Shown here piece after piece: positions 20,301-29,687 of a stretch of 64,000 bases of DNA. Source of the stretch: Cereibacter azotoformans (GTDB lineage Bacteria; Pseudomonadota; Alphaproteobacteria; Rhodobacterales; Rhodobacteraceae); the NCBI GenBank assembly GCA_017599285.1, contig JAGFXX010000001.1:496001-560000 (forward strand), written 5' to 3'. Made by a program: the position numbers and the translations under genes. The notes under the pieces are model-generated. The model did no database searches. It had not been told where the DNA came from and saw only the letters and a program-made list of their open reading frames with translations. The number at the start of each line of letters is the position of its first letter. Position 1 is the first letter of the stretch.

Positions 20301-21737
20301 ATGACCTCCGCTGACTTCTCGACCGTCCTTCCCGAAGTGGTGCTCGCCACCGCCGCCATGATCGGCCTGATGGCCGGGGTCTATGGCGGCAAGGACCGGA
20401 CGACCCCCGTCATGACCTGGGCCATCTCGGGCCTGATGCTGCTCCTGGCGGTCTGGATCGGCTTTGGCGGTTCGGGCTCGCGCCTGGCCTTTGGCGGCAT
20501 GTTCATCGAGGATCCGTTCTCGCGCTTTGCCAAGGTCACGATCCTCGTTTCGGCGGCGGCGGTGCTGCTGCTCGGGCAGGATTACATGCAGCGCCGCGAC
20601 CTCGGCCGGTTCGAGTTTCCGATCCTCGTCGCGCTCTCGGTGACCGGCATGATGATGATGGTCTCGGCCGGCGACCTGATCGCGCTCTACATGGGGCTCG
20701 AGCTGCAGAGCCTCGCGCTCTATGTCGTGGCCTCGCTGCGGCGCGACTCGGTGAAATCCACCGAAGCGGGCATGAAATATTTCGTGCTGGGCGCCCTGTC
20801 GTCGGGCCTCCTGCTCTACGGCGCGTCGCTCGTCTATGGCTATGCCGGCACGACGCTCTTCTCGGGCATCATGCTGACGCTGAACGAGGGGGTTCCGCTA
20901 GGCCTGTTGTTCGGGCTGGTGTTCATGCTGTCGGGCCTCGCCTTCAAGGTCTCGGCCGCGCCGTTCCACATGTGGACGCCGGACGTCTATGAGGGATCGC
21001 CGACCCCGGTCACCGCCTTCTTCTCGACCGCGCCCAAGGTGGCGGCGATCGCCCTGATCGCGCGGACGGTGCATGACGCCTTCGGTGGCATCCCGATGGA
21101 TTGGCGGCAGGTGCTGGCGGCGCTGGCGGTGGCCTCGATGTTCCTCGGCTCGATCGCGGCGATCGGACAGCGCGACATTAAGCGGCTGATGGCCTATTCC
21201 TCGATCGGCCACATGGGCTATGCGCTGGTCGGTCTGGCCGCAGGCACGGCCGAGGGCGTGCAGGCCATGCTGCTCTACATGGCGATCTACACGACCATGA
21301 ACATCGGCACCTTCGCCTTCATCCTGTCGATGGAGAAGGACGGCCGGCCGGTCACCAGCATCGACAGCCTGAACATGTTCGCCAAGCGCGAGCCGCTGAA
21401 GGCGCTGGCGGTGCTGATCCTGATGTTCAGCCTGGCCGGGGTGCCTCCCTTCATCGGCTTCTTCGCCAAGTTCTACGTCCTGAAGGCCGCGGTGAGCGCG
21501 GGGATGGCCTGGCTTGCGATCCTCACGGTTCTGGCCGCGGTGATCGGCGCCTACTACTACATGCGCATCGTCTATTACATGTATTTCGGCAAGGAGACCG
21601 ATCCGGTCGAAAGCCGGATGGACGGGGTGCAATGGTCCATGCTGATGGGCGCGGCCGCGATCAACGTGCTGGGCGTGATCAACATGTTCGGGCTCGAACC
21701 CCTCGCGGCGGTGGCGGCCGAGACGCTTGTCCGCTGA
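20301..21737 (+). CDS. nuoN: NADH-quinone oxidoreductase subunit N (proton pump)
   Basis: This 478-residue antiporter-like subunit closes the set of complex I genes. It has 14 predicted helices with [21 protein letters not shown] near residue 133, [22 protein letters not shown] near residue 215-235 (split at the helix turn), and [20 protein letters not shown] near residue 298. It carries the conserved pump lysine in the second segment. The birA frame starts 11 bases before its stop, so the biotin, CoA and RNase J genes behind it probably share the transcript. Confidence 0.95.
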   Translation: MTSADFSTVLPEVVLATAAMIGLMAGVYGGKDRTTPVMTWAISGLMLLLAVWIGFGGSGSRLAFGGMFIEDPFSRFAKVTILVSAAAVLLLGQDYMQRRDLGRFEFPILVALSVTGMMMMVSAGDLIALYMGLELQSLALYVVASLRRDSVKSTEAGMKYFVLGALSSGLLLYGASLVYGYAGTTLFSGIMLTLNEGVPLGLLFGLVFMLSGLAFKVSAAPFHMWTPDVYEGSPTPVTAFFSTAPKVAAIALIARTVHDAFGGIPMDWRQVLAALAVASMFLGSIAAIGQRDIKRLMAYSSIGHMGYALVGLAAGTAEGVQAMLLYMAIYTTMNIGTFAFILSMEKDGRPVTSIDSLNMFAKREPLKALAVLILMFSLAGVPPFIGFFAKFYVLKAAVSAGMAWLAILTVLAAVIGAYYYMRIVYYMYFGKETDPVESRMDGVQWSMLMGAAAINVLGVINMFGLEPLAAVAAETLVR

Positions 21738-22482
21738 TCCCTGGCCGGAGGGTGTGGCGCGCCACGCCCTCGAGACGGTTGACAGCACCAACGCGATGGC
21801 CGCCCGCCTCGCGCCCAGCCTGAGCGGGCCGGCCTGGATCCAGGCCGGCGAGCAGACGGCGGGGCGGGGGCGGCGCGGGCGCCATTGGACCTCGCCGCGC
21901 GGCAATTTCTACGCGACCTACCTCATGCATCCGACCGAGACGCCCGAGGTGGTGGCGCTGCGGTCCTTCGTGGCGGCGCTGGCGCTGCGCGATGCTTGCG
22001 TGGCGCTGACCGGCCTTCCGCAAGCCTTCGCGCTGAAATGGCCGAACGACGTGCTGCTGAACGGCGGCAAGCTCGCCGGCATCCTGCTGGAGAGCATCGG
22101 GCAGGGGGCGCGCGTGCAGCATCTGGCCATCGGCATCGGGGTGAACCTGATCGGCGCCCCCGCGGTGGCCGAGGTCGAGCCGGGCGCGGTGCCGCCCGTG
22201 AGCCTTCTGGCCGAAACCGGCCTGCGTGTCGATCCGGTGGCCTTCCTCGACCGCCTCGCCCCCGCCTATGCCCGGCGCGAGGAGAGCTTTGCCCGCTATG
22301 GTTTCGGCCCCACGCGCGAGGCGTGGCTGGCCCATGCCGCCCGTCTGGGTGAGCCCATCCGGGCACGCACCGGCCACGACCTGCGCGAGGGCATCTTCGA
22401 GACGGTGGACGCTTCCGGCGCTTTGGTGTTGAAGACACGCGACGGCCGCGTGGCGATCCCGGCGGCCGAGGTGTTTTTCTGA
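21727..22482 (+). CDS. birA: Biotin--[acetyl-CoA-carboxylase] ligase
   Basis: This 251-residue single-domain ligase attaches biotin to carboxylase carrier domains, such as that of the methylcrotonyl-CoA carboxylase at 2080. The substrate motif ETVDSTN is near residue 14. The adenylate-binding glycine-rich loop [11 protein letters not shown] is near residue 44. The catalytic lysine is in [20 protein letters not shown] near residue 103. There is no N-terminal winged helix, so it is not a repressor like E. coli BirA. The proposed start is TTG 21727 within the end of nuoN; GTG 21754, behind GGAGG, is the alternative. Total length fits the alphaproteobacterial family. Confidence 0.87.
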   Translation: MSADPWPEGVARHALETVDSTNAMAARLAPSLSGPAWIQAGEQTAGRGRRGRHWTSPRGNFYATYLMHPTETPEVVALRSFVAALALRDACVALTGLPQAFALKWPNDVLLNGGKLAGILLESIGQGARVQHLAIGIGVNLIGAPAVAEVEPGAVPPVSLLAETGLRVDPVAFLDRLAPAYARREESFARYGFGPTREAWLAHAARLGEPIRARTGHDLREGIFETVDASGALVLKTRDGRVAIPAAEVFF

Positions 22483-22492
22483 AGGTGACGGA

Positions 22493-23266
22493 ATGCTTCT
22501 GGCGATCGACTGCGGCAACACGAACACGGTCTTCTCGATCTGGGACGGCACGCAGTTCCTGGCCACCTGGCGCATCGCCACCGATCACAAGCGCACGGCC
22601 GACGAATACCATGTCTGGCTCTCCACTCTCCTGAGCCTGACGAGGATCGAGGCGCGGATCACCGAAGCCGTGATCTCCTCGACCGTGCCGCGGGTGGTGT
22701 TCAACCTGCGCGTCCTCTGCAACCGCTATTACGACTGCCGCCCGCTGGTGGTGGGCAAGCCGGAATGCCGGCTGCCGGTCGCGCCCCGCGTCGATCAGGG
22801 CACCACGGTCGGGCCGGACCGGCTGGTGAACACGGTCGCGGGCTATCACCTGCACGGCGGCAACCTGATCGTGGTGGACTTCGGCACCGCCACCACCTTC
22901 GACGTGGTGGACGCCGACGGCGCCTACATCGGCGGCGTGATCGCGCCCGGCGTCAACCTCAGCCTCGAGGCGCTGCACATGGCGGCCGCAGCCCTGCCGC
23001 ATGTCGACGTGACCAAGCCCCCGCACGCCATCGGAACGAATACGGTGGCCTGCATCCAGTCGGGGGTGTATTGGGGCTACATCGGCCTCGTCGAGGGCAT
23101 CGTTCGCCAGATCCGGCTCGAGCGGTACGCCCCGATGAAGGTCATCGCCACAGGGGGCCTGGCACCCTTATTCGACCAGGGATTCGATCTGTTCGACAAG
23201 GTGGAGGACGATCTGACCATGCAGGGTCTCGTCCTGATCCACCAATACAACAAGGAACTGGAATGA
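22493..23266 (+). CDS. coaX: Type III pantothenate kinase
   Basis: This 257-residue kinase phosphorylates pantothenate in the first step of coenzyme A synthesis. It belongs to the acetate-kinase/Hsp70/actin fold: the phosphate-1 motif is IDCGNTNTVFS at residue 4, the phosphate-2 motif is VVDFGTATTFDVV near residue 125 and the adenosine region is VIATGGLAPL near residue 218. GPDRLVNTVAGYH near residue 105 is the pantothenate-site signature. The start follows AAGGTGACGG. The stop overlaps the ATG of the RNase J gene (ATGA). Confidence 0.94.
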   Translation: MLLAIDCGNTNTVFSIWDGTQFLATWRIATDHKRTADEYHVWLSTLLSLTRIEARITEAVISSTVPRVVFNLRVLCNRYYDCRPLVVGKPECRLPVAPRVDQGTTVGPDRLVNTVAGYHLHGGNLIVVDFGTATTFDVVDADGAYIGGVIAPGVNLSLEALHMAAAALPHVDVTKPPHAIGTNTVACIQSGVYWGYIGLVEGIVRQIRLERYAPMKVIATGGLAPLFDQGFDLFDKVEDDLTMQGLVLIHQYNKELE

Positions 23267-24936
23267 GTGCGAACCGGCTGATCTACCTGCCGCTCGGCGG
23301 AGCGGGCGAGATCGGAATGAACTGCTATGTCTATGGCTATGGCCCCGAGGGGCGCGAGCGGCTGATCATCGTCGATCTGGGCGTGACCTTTCCCGACATG
23401 GAGACGACGCCGGGCGTCGATCTCATCATGCCGGACATCTCCTGGCTGGAAGAGCGTCAGGACCGGATCGAGGCCATCTTCATCACCCACGCGCACGAGG
23501 ACCACATCGGCGCGCTCGGCCATCTCTGGCCGCGGCTCAAGGCGCCGGTCTATGCCCGCCGCTTCACCGGCACCATCGGGCGGTTGAAGTTCGAGGAACA
23601 CGGGCTGCCCGTTGACCGCATCAACATCGTGGGCGCGCGCCCCGAGGTGGTCGAGGCGGGCCCCTTCGAGGTGCAGTTCGTGCCGGTCTCGCACTCGATC
23701 CCCGAAAGCTCGGCGCTGGTGATCGACACGCCCGCGGGCCGCATCGTCCATTCGGGGGATTTCAAGCTCGACCGTTCGCCCGTGGTGGGCGAGCCCTGGG
23801 CCGATGAGACCTTCCGGGCGATCGCGGCGGAACGTCCCGTCAAGGCGCTGATGTGCGACTCGACCAACGTCTTCTCGCTGCATCCCGGCCGGTCCGAGGC
23901 GACGCTCGCCGATCCGCTGCGGGCGCTGATCGCGGGCGCGCGTGGCATGGTGGTGGCGACCACCTTCGCCTCGAACGTGGCGCGGCTCAAGACGCTGGCC
24001 GAGGCCGCGGCGGCGTCCAATCGCTCGATCTGCCTTCTCGGGCGCGCCATGCGGCGCATGGTGCAGGCGGCGCAGGAAAGCGGCGTGCTGTCCGGCTTTC
24101 CCCAGGTGGTGAGCCCCGAGGAAGCGGCCGAGATCCCGCGGCAGAACCTGATGCTGATCGTGACCGGCAGCCAGGGCGAGCGGCGCGCGGCCTCGGCCCA
24201 GCTTGCGCGGGGGAAATATCTCGGGCTCGAGATGAAGGAGGGCGACCTCTTCCTCTTCTCCTCCAAGACCATCCCCGGCAACGAGCGCGGCGTGCTGCGC
24301 GTCGTCAACGCCTTCTCCGAGATGGGCGTCGATGTCATGGATGATGCGGGCGGGCTCTACCATGTCTCGGGCCACGCGAACCGGCCGGATCTCGAGCAGG
24401 TGCATACGCTGCTCTGGCCGGAGGTGCTGGTGCCGATGCATGGCGAGCACCGGCACCTGCGCGAGCATTCCCGCATCGCGGCGGCCAAGGGGATCACCTC
24501 GGACGTGATCACCAACGGGATGCTGATCGACCTGACGCGCGGGTTGCAGGTGGCGGAATATATCGACACCGGCCGGACCTACCTCGACGGCAACGTGCTG
24601 ATCGGCGCACGCGACGGCGTGGTGCGCGACCGGATCCGCATGGCCCTGAACGGCCATGTGCTGACGACCGTGATCCTCGACGAGCAGGACGAGCCGCTGG
24701 GCGAGGCCTGGGTGGAACTCATGGGCCTGCCCGAGCGGGGTCGGACCGGAAAGGCGCTGTCCGAGACGATGGAGGAGGAACTCTCCGACTATCTCGGCCG
24801 GGCGGGTGCCAAGGTCATGCGCGACGACGACAAGCTCGACGAGGCGATCCGGCGGATCGTTCGGCAGGTGTCGATGGAAGAGATCGGCAAGAAGCCCGAG
24901 GTGACGGTGGTGGTCAGCCGCCTGATGGAGGGCTGA
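23263..24936 (+). CDS. rnj: Ribonuclease J (metallo-beta-lactamase/beta-CASP)
   Basis: This 557-residue RNase has the zinc motif THAHEDHIGALGH near residue 74, the second histidine segment PVSHSIPESSAL near 143, VHSGDFKLD near 164 and the beta-CASP Asp/His motifs (MCDSTN near 198, VTGSQGE near 303). HGEHRHLREHSRIA near residue 395 is the motif C region. RNase J gives 5'-to-3' exonuclease and endonuclease activity in mRNA decay and rRNA maturation. Alphaproteobacteria often place it behind nuo, birA and coaX. It is coupled to coaX by a 4-base overlap and ends the operon. Confidence 0.93.
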   Translation: MSANRLIYLPLGGAGEIGMNCYVYGYGPEGRERLIIVDLGVTFPDMETTPGVDLIMPDISWLEERQDRIEAIFITHAHEDHIGALGHLWPRLKAPVYARRFTGTIGRLKFEEHGLPVDRINIVGARPEVVEAGPFEVQFVPVSHSIPESSALVIDTPAGRIVHSGDFKLDRSPVVGEPWADETFRAIAAERPVKALMCDSTNVFSLHPGRSEATLADPLRALIAGARGMVVATTFASNVARLKTLAEAAAASNRSICLLGRAMRRMVQAAQESGVLSGFPQVVSPEEAAEIPRQNLMLIVTGSQGERRAASAQLARGKYLGLEMKEGDLFLFSSKTIPGNERGVLRVVNAFSEMGVDVMDDAGGLYHVSGHANRPDLEQVHTLLWPEVLVPMHGEHRHLREHSRIAAAKGITSDVITNGMLIDLTRGLQVAEYIDTGRTYLDGNVLIGARDGVVRDRIRMALNGHVLTTVILDEQDEPLGEAWVELMGLPERGRTGKALSETMEEELSDYLGRAGAKVMRDDDKLDEAIRRIVRQVSMEEIGKKPEVTVVVSRLMEG

Positions 24937-25027
24937 GGAGGCGAGGGGGGCTCAGGCTGTCCCCCTGTCGTCCGATGGTCCGGACGCAGGCTTGAGCTGC
25001 CCCCGGACCGCTCGACCGGCCTGAGGA

Positions 25028-25192
25028 TCAATCCACAAGCGTTCCGGCCGCACCACCCACGAGGGCGCCGGGGGGGCCGGCGACGACGGCGCCTCCCAGT
25101 GCGCCCGTGGCGGCACGTTCGGTGTCGTTGCTGCCGCAGGCGGCAAGGGCGAGCAGGCCCGCCAGCGGCAGGGCGATGGAGAGGCGGTTCAT
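25028..25192 (-). CDS. Short glycine-zipper lipoprotein
   Basis: The reading frame encodes 54 residues. It has a lipoprotein signal (LPLAGLLALAACGSND) with the lipobox cysteine at residue 19. The mature part is only about 36 residues and mostly a Gly/Ala/Val zipper (GALGGAVVAGPPGALVGGAAG), which resembles YMGG-type membrane-inserting segments. Many Rhodobacterales carry such short lipoproteins of unknown role. The reverse complement upstream of 25192 contains GAAAGGTGCTGCC, a usable ribosome-binding site. It is monocistronic between RNase J and the helicase. Confidence 0.68.
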   Translation of the reverse strand: MNRLSIALPLAGLLALAACGSNDTERAATGALGGAVVAGPPGALVGGAAGTLVD

Positions 25193-25298
25193 GGCAGCAC
25201 CTTTCGTTGCGTGAGGATGCCCCTCAACGCTCAGGTCGCCAATTCGTTTCCCATGAATGAGGGCATGGCAGCGCCGCGCGGGCGCTGCCGGAGCGGGC

Positions 25299-26822
25299 TC
25301 AGTCCTCGCCCTGACCGGCGAGAACCTCGTCCGCGCTGTCCGCGGCCGGCTCTTCCTCGTCCAGCGCCGTGAGGCTCGCGATGCGGAAGCTGCGCAGCAG
25401 GAAATCCGGCACATGGTCGCCCATGCCAACCACGCGCTCGTCGCGGCGGTCGCGGTCCCGACGGCCACGGTCCTCGCGGCGCTCGTCCCGCTTGGGAGCA
25501 CGCTCCTCGCGCACCGGCACCTCGGGCACCTCTGCAACGGCGGGCTCGACGGCCTCCGCGCGCGGCTCCTCGCGGCGGTCCCGCTCGCGGTCACGGCCGC
25601 GGCGGCTGCGGCCGGGCCGCTCGCCACGCGCACTTTCCCGCTCGGGCCGGTCGGGACGGTCCTCGAGGCTGAAGCCCTCGGGCAACTCGCCGCGCGGGAT
25701 CGCCTGCTTGACGAGGCTCTCGATGGCGGCAAGGTGCTTGTCGTCCGACGGCACCGCGATGCTGAAGGCCTTGCCCTTGCGGCCCGCGCGTCCCGTCCGC
25801 CCGATGCGGTGGACGTAATCCTCGGGGTGCGTCGGCACGTCGAAGTTGAAGACATGGCTCACGGCCGGGATGTCGAGACCCCGCGCCGCCACGTCGGAGG
25901 CGACCAGCAGGTGCAGCGTCCCGTCGCGGAAGCCGTCGAGCGTCTTCGTGCGCTGCGACTGGTCGAGGTCACCATGGATCGGAGACGCGTTGAAGCCGTG
26001 CTGCTTCAGCGACTTGGCCACCACATCCACGTCCATCTTGCGGTTGCAGAAGATGATCGCGTTGGTGCAGGCCTCGCCCTCGGCGCGGATCAACGCGCGC
26101 AGGACGGCCCGCTTGTCGGCAAAGCTGCGCTCTTTCCGGGTGGGGGTGATCTGGATGAGCTTCTGCTCGATCGTCTCGGAGGTGGTGGCCTGGCGCGCCA
26201 CCTCGATCTTCACCGCGCCGGTGAGGAAGGTGTTGGTGATCCGCTCGATCTCGGGCGCCATGGTGGCCGAGTAGAAGAGCGTCTGGCGCGTGAAGGGGGT
26301 CAGCGAGAAGATGCGCTCGATGTCCGGGATGAAGCCCATGTCGAGCATCCGGTCGGCCTCGTCCACCACCATGATCTGCACGCCGGTCAGGAGAAGCTTG
26401 CCGCGCTCGAAATGGTCCAGCAGGCGGCCGGGGGTGGCGATCAGAACGTCCACGCCGCGATCGATCAGCTTGTCCTGCTCGGTGAAGGAGACGCCGCCGA
26501 TCAGCAGCGCCTTCGAGAGCTTGGAATGCTTGGCGTAGATGTCGAAATTCTCGGCCACCTGGGCGGCCAGTTCGCGGGTCGGGCAGAGCACGAGGCTGCG
26601 CGGCATCCGCGCGCGGGCGCGACCCTTGCCGAGAATGGTGATCATCGGCAGCGTGAAGCTCGCGGTCTTGCCGGTGCCGGTCTGGGCGATGCCCAGCACA
26701 TCCTTGCCTTCCAGCGCATGCGGGATGGCCTGCGCCTGAATCGGGGTGGGCGTTTCGTAGCCGGCTTCCTGCACGGCCTTCAGCACGCGGGGATCCAGCG
26801 CGAGGTCGGAGAACTTGGTCAT
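25299..26822 (-). CDS. DEAD-box ATP-dependent RNA helicase (RhlE/CsdA-like)
   Basis: This 507-residue helicase has all core motifs: Q motif ETPTPIQAQAIP, I AQTGTGKT, Ia PTRELA, II VVDEADRMLDMGF, III SAT, IV IIFCNRK and VI HRIGRTGRAGRKG. After residue ~385 comes a basic, Arg/Glu/Asp-rich low-complexity tail (for example RSRRGRDRERDRREE), followed by a hydrophobic end patch FLLRSFRIASL, typical of RNA-binding extensions. It probably unwinds structured RNA in ribosome assembly or cold adaptation. ATG 26822 (MTKFSD) is favoured because GACAGG lies six bases upstream; ATG 26828 is two codons earlier. Confidence 0.9.
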   Translation of the reverse strand: MTKFSDLALDPRVLKAVQEAGYETPTPIQAQAIPHALEGKDVLGIAQTGTGKTASFTLPMITILGKGRARARMPRSLVLCPTRELAAQVAENFDIYAKHSKLSKALLIGGVSFTEQDKLIDRGVDVLIATPGRLLDHFERGKLLLTGVQIMVVDEADRMLDMGFIPDIERIFSLTPFTRQTLFYSATMAPEIERITNTFLTGAVKIEVARQATTSETIEQKLIQITPTRKERSFADKRAVLRALIRAEGEACTNAIIFCNRKMDVDVVAKSLKQHGFNASPIHGDLDQSQRTKTLDGFRDGTLHLLVASDVAARGLDIPAVSHVFNFDVPTHPEDYVHRIGRTGRAGRKGKAFSIAVPSDDKHLAAIESLVKQAIPRGELPEGFSLEDRPDRPERESARGERPGRSRRGRDRERDRREEPRAEAVEPAVAEVPEVPVREERAPKRDERREDRGRRDRDRRDERVVGMGDHVPDFLLRSFRIASLTALDEEEPAADSADEVLAGQGED

Positions 26823-27074
26823 TAGCATCCTGTCAATGCGGTATCGGACCGCATGGTACTCAAGGGGACGCTGATGGTCCGGGCGTCCCGGCGTCTTTCG
26901 GCCCTCATGGCCTGCGGGCGCCTTAGCCCAAATTGTCCCGAGGGTCAAGGTTCGGGCTGCATTTGCCGCCTCGCCGCCGTCTTTTGTCCCTTCCGGGCCG
27001 CGGTTCACGGGCCCGCGCGCCCTGGAGGCGCGCGAAGAGCAGGGGCCAGGGGCCGCACCCCGGCACGTCCTGCC

Positions 27075-28679
27075 TCAGACCATCATCTCCTTGGTCGCGG
27101 TCAGCCTGACCTCGGGGTGGTCGCGGCTGACGCGGTCGATGTCCCACTGCAGGCGGGTGAGATAGACAAGATCGCCGTCGCTGTCATGGGCGATATGGCC
27201 CTTGTTGACGTTGACGAAGGCCTCGACCGCGGCTTTCGGCCCCATGACCCAGCGCGCCGAAGTGAATTGCGAGCCCTCGAAGCGGACGGGAAGCGAATAT
27301 TCCAGCTCGATCCGGCTGGCGAGAACGTCGAACTGCAGCGCGCCCACCACACCCACGATGAAGCCCGATCCGATCATCGGCTTGAAGACCTTGGCCGCGC
27401 CTTCCTCGGCAAACTGCATCAGCGCCTTTTCGAGGTGCTTGGCCTTCATCGGATCGCCGGCGCGCACGCCCTGCAGAAGCTCGGGCGCGAAGGAGGGGAT
27501 GCCGGTGAAGCGCAGGCTTTCACCCTCGGTCAGCGCATCGCCGATCCGCAGCTGTCCGTGGTTCGGGATGCCGATGATGTCGCCGGCCCAGGCTTCCTCG
27601 GCCAGTTCGCGGTCGGCGGCCAGGAACAGTACCGGGTTCGTCACCGCCATCGGCTTCTTCGACCGCACATGCAGCAGCTTCATCCCGCGCTCGAAATGCC
27701 CCGAGGCGAGGCGCACGAAGGCCACGCGGTCGCGGTGCTTGGGGTCCATGTTGGCCTGCACCTTGAAGACGAAGCCGGTCACCGGGGTTTCCTCGGGGGC
27801 GATGCCGCGCTCGGCCGCCTTCTGCACCTGCGGCTCGGGGCCGAATTCGCCCATGCCGGTCATCAGCTCCTTCACGCCGAAGGAGTTGATGGCCGAACCG
27901 AACCAGATCGGAGTCAGGTGACCTTCGAGGAAGCTCTGCCGGTCGAAGCGGGGCATCAGCTCGGCCACCATCTCCAGATCCTCGCGCAGCTTGGCCAGCA
28001 GGTCCGCGGGGATATGCTCGGCGAGCTTCGGATCGTCCAGCCCCTCGATCTTGATCGATTCCGCCACGCGGTTGCGGTCGGCGCGGTCCATCAGCTCGAG
28101 CCGGTCGTGCAGGATGTCGTAGCAGCCGAGGAACTCGCGCCCCATCCCGATCGGCCAGGAGGCCGGCGCCACGTCGATGGCGAGGTTCTGCTGGATCTCG
28201 TCGATGATCTCGAACGTGTCGCGGCTTTCGCGGTCCATCTTGTTGCAGAAGGTCAGGATCGGCAGGTCGCGCAGGCGGCACACCTCGAAGAGCTTGCGGG
28301 TCTGGCTTTCCACGCCCTTCGCGCCGTCGATCACCATGATCGCGGCATCGACGGCGGTCAGGGTGCGATAGGTGTCCTCGGAGAAGTCCGAGTGGCCGGG
28401 GGTGTCCACCAGATTGAAGCGCCACGGACCGAAGTCGAAGCTCATGGCCGAGGCAGAGACCGAGATCCCGCGCTCCTTCTCCAGCGCCATGAAGTCCGAG
28501 CGCGTGCGCCGTGCCTCGCCCTTGGCGCGCACCTGACCCGCCATCTGGATCGCGCCGCCGAACAGCAGGAACTTTTCGGTCAGCGTCGTCTTGCCGGCGT
28601 CGGGGTGCGAGATGATCGCAAAGGTCCGGCGGCGGGCAATTTCGGCAGGGAGGGCGGGGCGGTTCGACTGGTCCAGCAT
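27075..28679 (-). CDS. prfC: Peptide chain release factor 3
   Basis: This 534-residue translational GTPase recycles RF1 and RF2 after termination. The G1 loop is SHPDAGKTTLTEK near residue 22. Switch II is DTPGHSDFSEDTYR near 86. The G4 motif is FCNKMDRESRD near 142. The RF3-specific text ALEKERGISVSASAM follows switch I, and FKVQANMDPKHRDRVAF lies in domain 2. The length agrees with the ~530-residue family. ATG 28679 is the only start that gives the family N-terminus (MLDQSNRPALPAEIARRR). It is a single gene, opposite to the SDR gene. Confidence 0.94.
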   Translation of the reverse strand: MLDQSNRPALPAEIARRRTFAIISHPDAGKTTLTEKFLLFGGAIQMAGQVRAKGEARRTRSDFMALEKERGISVSASAMSFDFGPWRFNLVDTPGHSDFSEDTYRTLTAVDAAIMVIDGAKGVESQTRKLFEVCRLRDLPILTFCNKMDRESRDTFEIIDEIQQNLAIDVAPASWPIGMGREFLGCYDILHDRLELMDRADRNRVAESIKIEGLDDPKLAEHIPADLLAKLREDLEMVAELMPRFDRQSFLEGHLTPIWFGSAINSFGVKELMTGMGEFGPEPQVQKAAERGIAPEETPVTGFVFKVQANMDPKHRDRVAFVRLASGHFERGMKLLHVRSKKPMAVTNPVLFLAADRELAEEAWAGDIIGIPNHGQLRIGDALTEGESLRFTGIPSFAPELLQGVRAGDPMKAKHLEKALMQFAEEGAAKVFKPMIGSGFIVGVVGALQFDVLASRIELEYSLPVRFEGSQFTSARWVMGPKAAVEAFVNVNKGHIAHDSDGDLVYLTRLQWDIDRVSRDHPEVRLTATKEMMV

Positions 28680-28820
28680 GGGGCGCGATATAGCCGCTGG
28701 CCTGCGGCTTGGGAAGCGCGTCCTGAGCCTCCGCTGTCGCATGCGGCCGCCCGTTCCGGGTTTCGCGGCCGGGGAAGGGCTGCTAAGCCGGGTGCGGAAA
28801 GATGAATGGGAGAGATGACA

Positions 28821-29600
28821 ATGGATCTGGGCATTCGCGGCCGCCGCGCGCTGGTCTGCGCCTCGTCGAAGGGTCTGGGGCTGGGCTGCGCGCGGGCGCT
28901 GGCCGAGGCTGGGGTCGATCTGGTGATGAACGCCCGAGGCGCCGAGGCGCTCGAGGCGGCGGCCGAGGATCTGCGCGCCCGCCACGGCGTCTCCATCACC
29001 ACCATCGCCGCCGACATCGTCTCCGACGAGGGCCGGGCGCGGGTGCTGGAGGCGGCCGGATCGGTGGACATCCTCGTGACCAACGCCGGGGGGCCGCCGC
29101 CCGGCAATTGGGCCGACTGGACGCGCGACGACTTCATCCGCGCGCTCGACGCCAACATGCTGACGCCCATCGCGCTGATGACGGCGCTTCTGCCCGGCAT
29201 GATCCACAAGGGCTGGGGTCGGGTGGTCAACATCACCTCGCAGTCGGTGCGGGCGCCCATTCCGGCGCTCGGGCTGTCGAACTCGGCGCGGGCGGGGCTG
29301 ACGGGCTATGTCGCGGGCACCTCGCGGCAGGTCGCGCAGCACGGCGTCTGCATCAACAACCTCCTGCCGGGGATCCACGACACGGACCGGGCCGAGGCGC
29401 TCGATCGCAATGTGATGAAGGCGCAGGGCATCAGCTTTGACGAGGCCCGGGCGCAGCGGGCGGCCGCGATCCCGACCCGGCGCTACGGGCAGGCCGAGGA
29501 TTTCGGCGCGGCCTGCGCCTTCCTCTGCTCGGAGCAGGCGCGCTTCATCGTGGGGCAGAACCTGCTGGTGGACGGCGGCGGCACCAACCTGACCGTCTGA
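28821..29600 (+). CDS. Atypical short-chain dehydrogenase/reductase
   Basis: This 259-residue Rossmann protein belongs to the SDR superfamily. The cofactor loop is CASSKGLGLGCARALAEAG and the NNAG element reads VTNAGGPPPGNW. The catalytic Tyr-x3-Lys is not visible: the region that should read YSASKAA reads LSNSARA (near residues 151-157), so Tyr is replaced by Leu and Lys by Arg. The preceding serine region ITSQSVRAPIP is kept. The C-terminus VGQNLLVDGGGTNL is normal. It may be a divergent oxidoreductase subfamily or use other residues. ATG 28821 is chosen over 28806 because GGGAGAG sits just upstream. Confidence 0.83.
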   Translation: MDLGIRGRRALVCASSKGLGLGCARALAEAGVDLVMNARGAEALEAAAEDLRARHGVSITTIAADIVSDEGRARVLEAAGSVDILVTNAGGPPPGNWADWTRDDFIRALDANMLTPIALMTALLPGMIHKGWGRVVNITSQSVRAPIPALGLSNSARAGLTGYVAGTSRQVAQHGVCINNLLPGIHDTDRAEALDRNVMKAQGISFDEARAQRAAAIPTRRYGQAEDFGAACAFLCSEQARFIVGQNLLVDGGGTNLTV

Positions 29601-29687
29601 GGCGTGCCGGCGGAGCCGCCCCAGGGGCGGGCGGCCCCGCGTGGCTAAGGGTTGAAATGGTCGCTGAAAGCGGCCAGAACCGTCCCG

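Noticed and set aside
26823..27074. Possible small gene between prfC and the helicase
   Set aside because: The frames are shadows without a family match; the stretch fits a promoter region.
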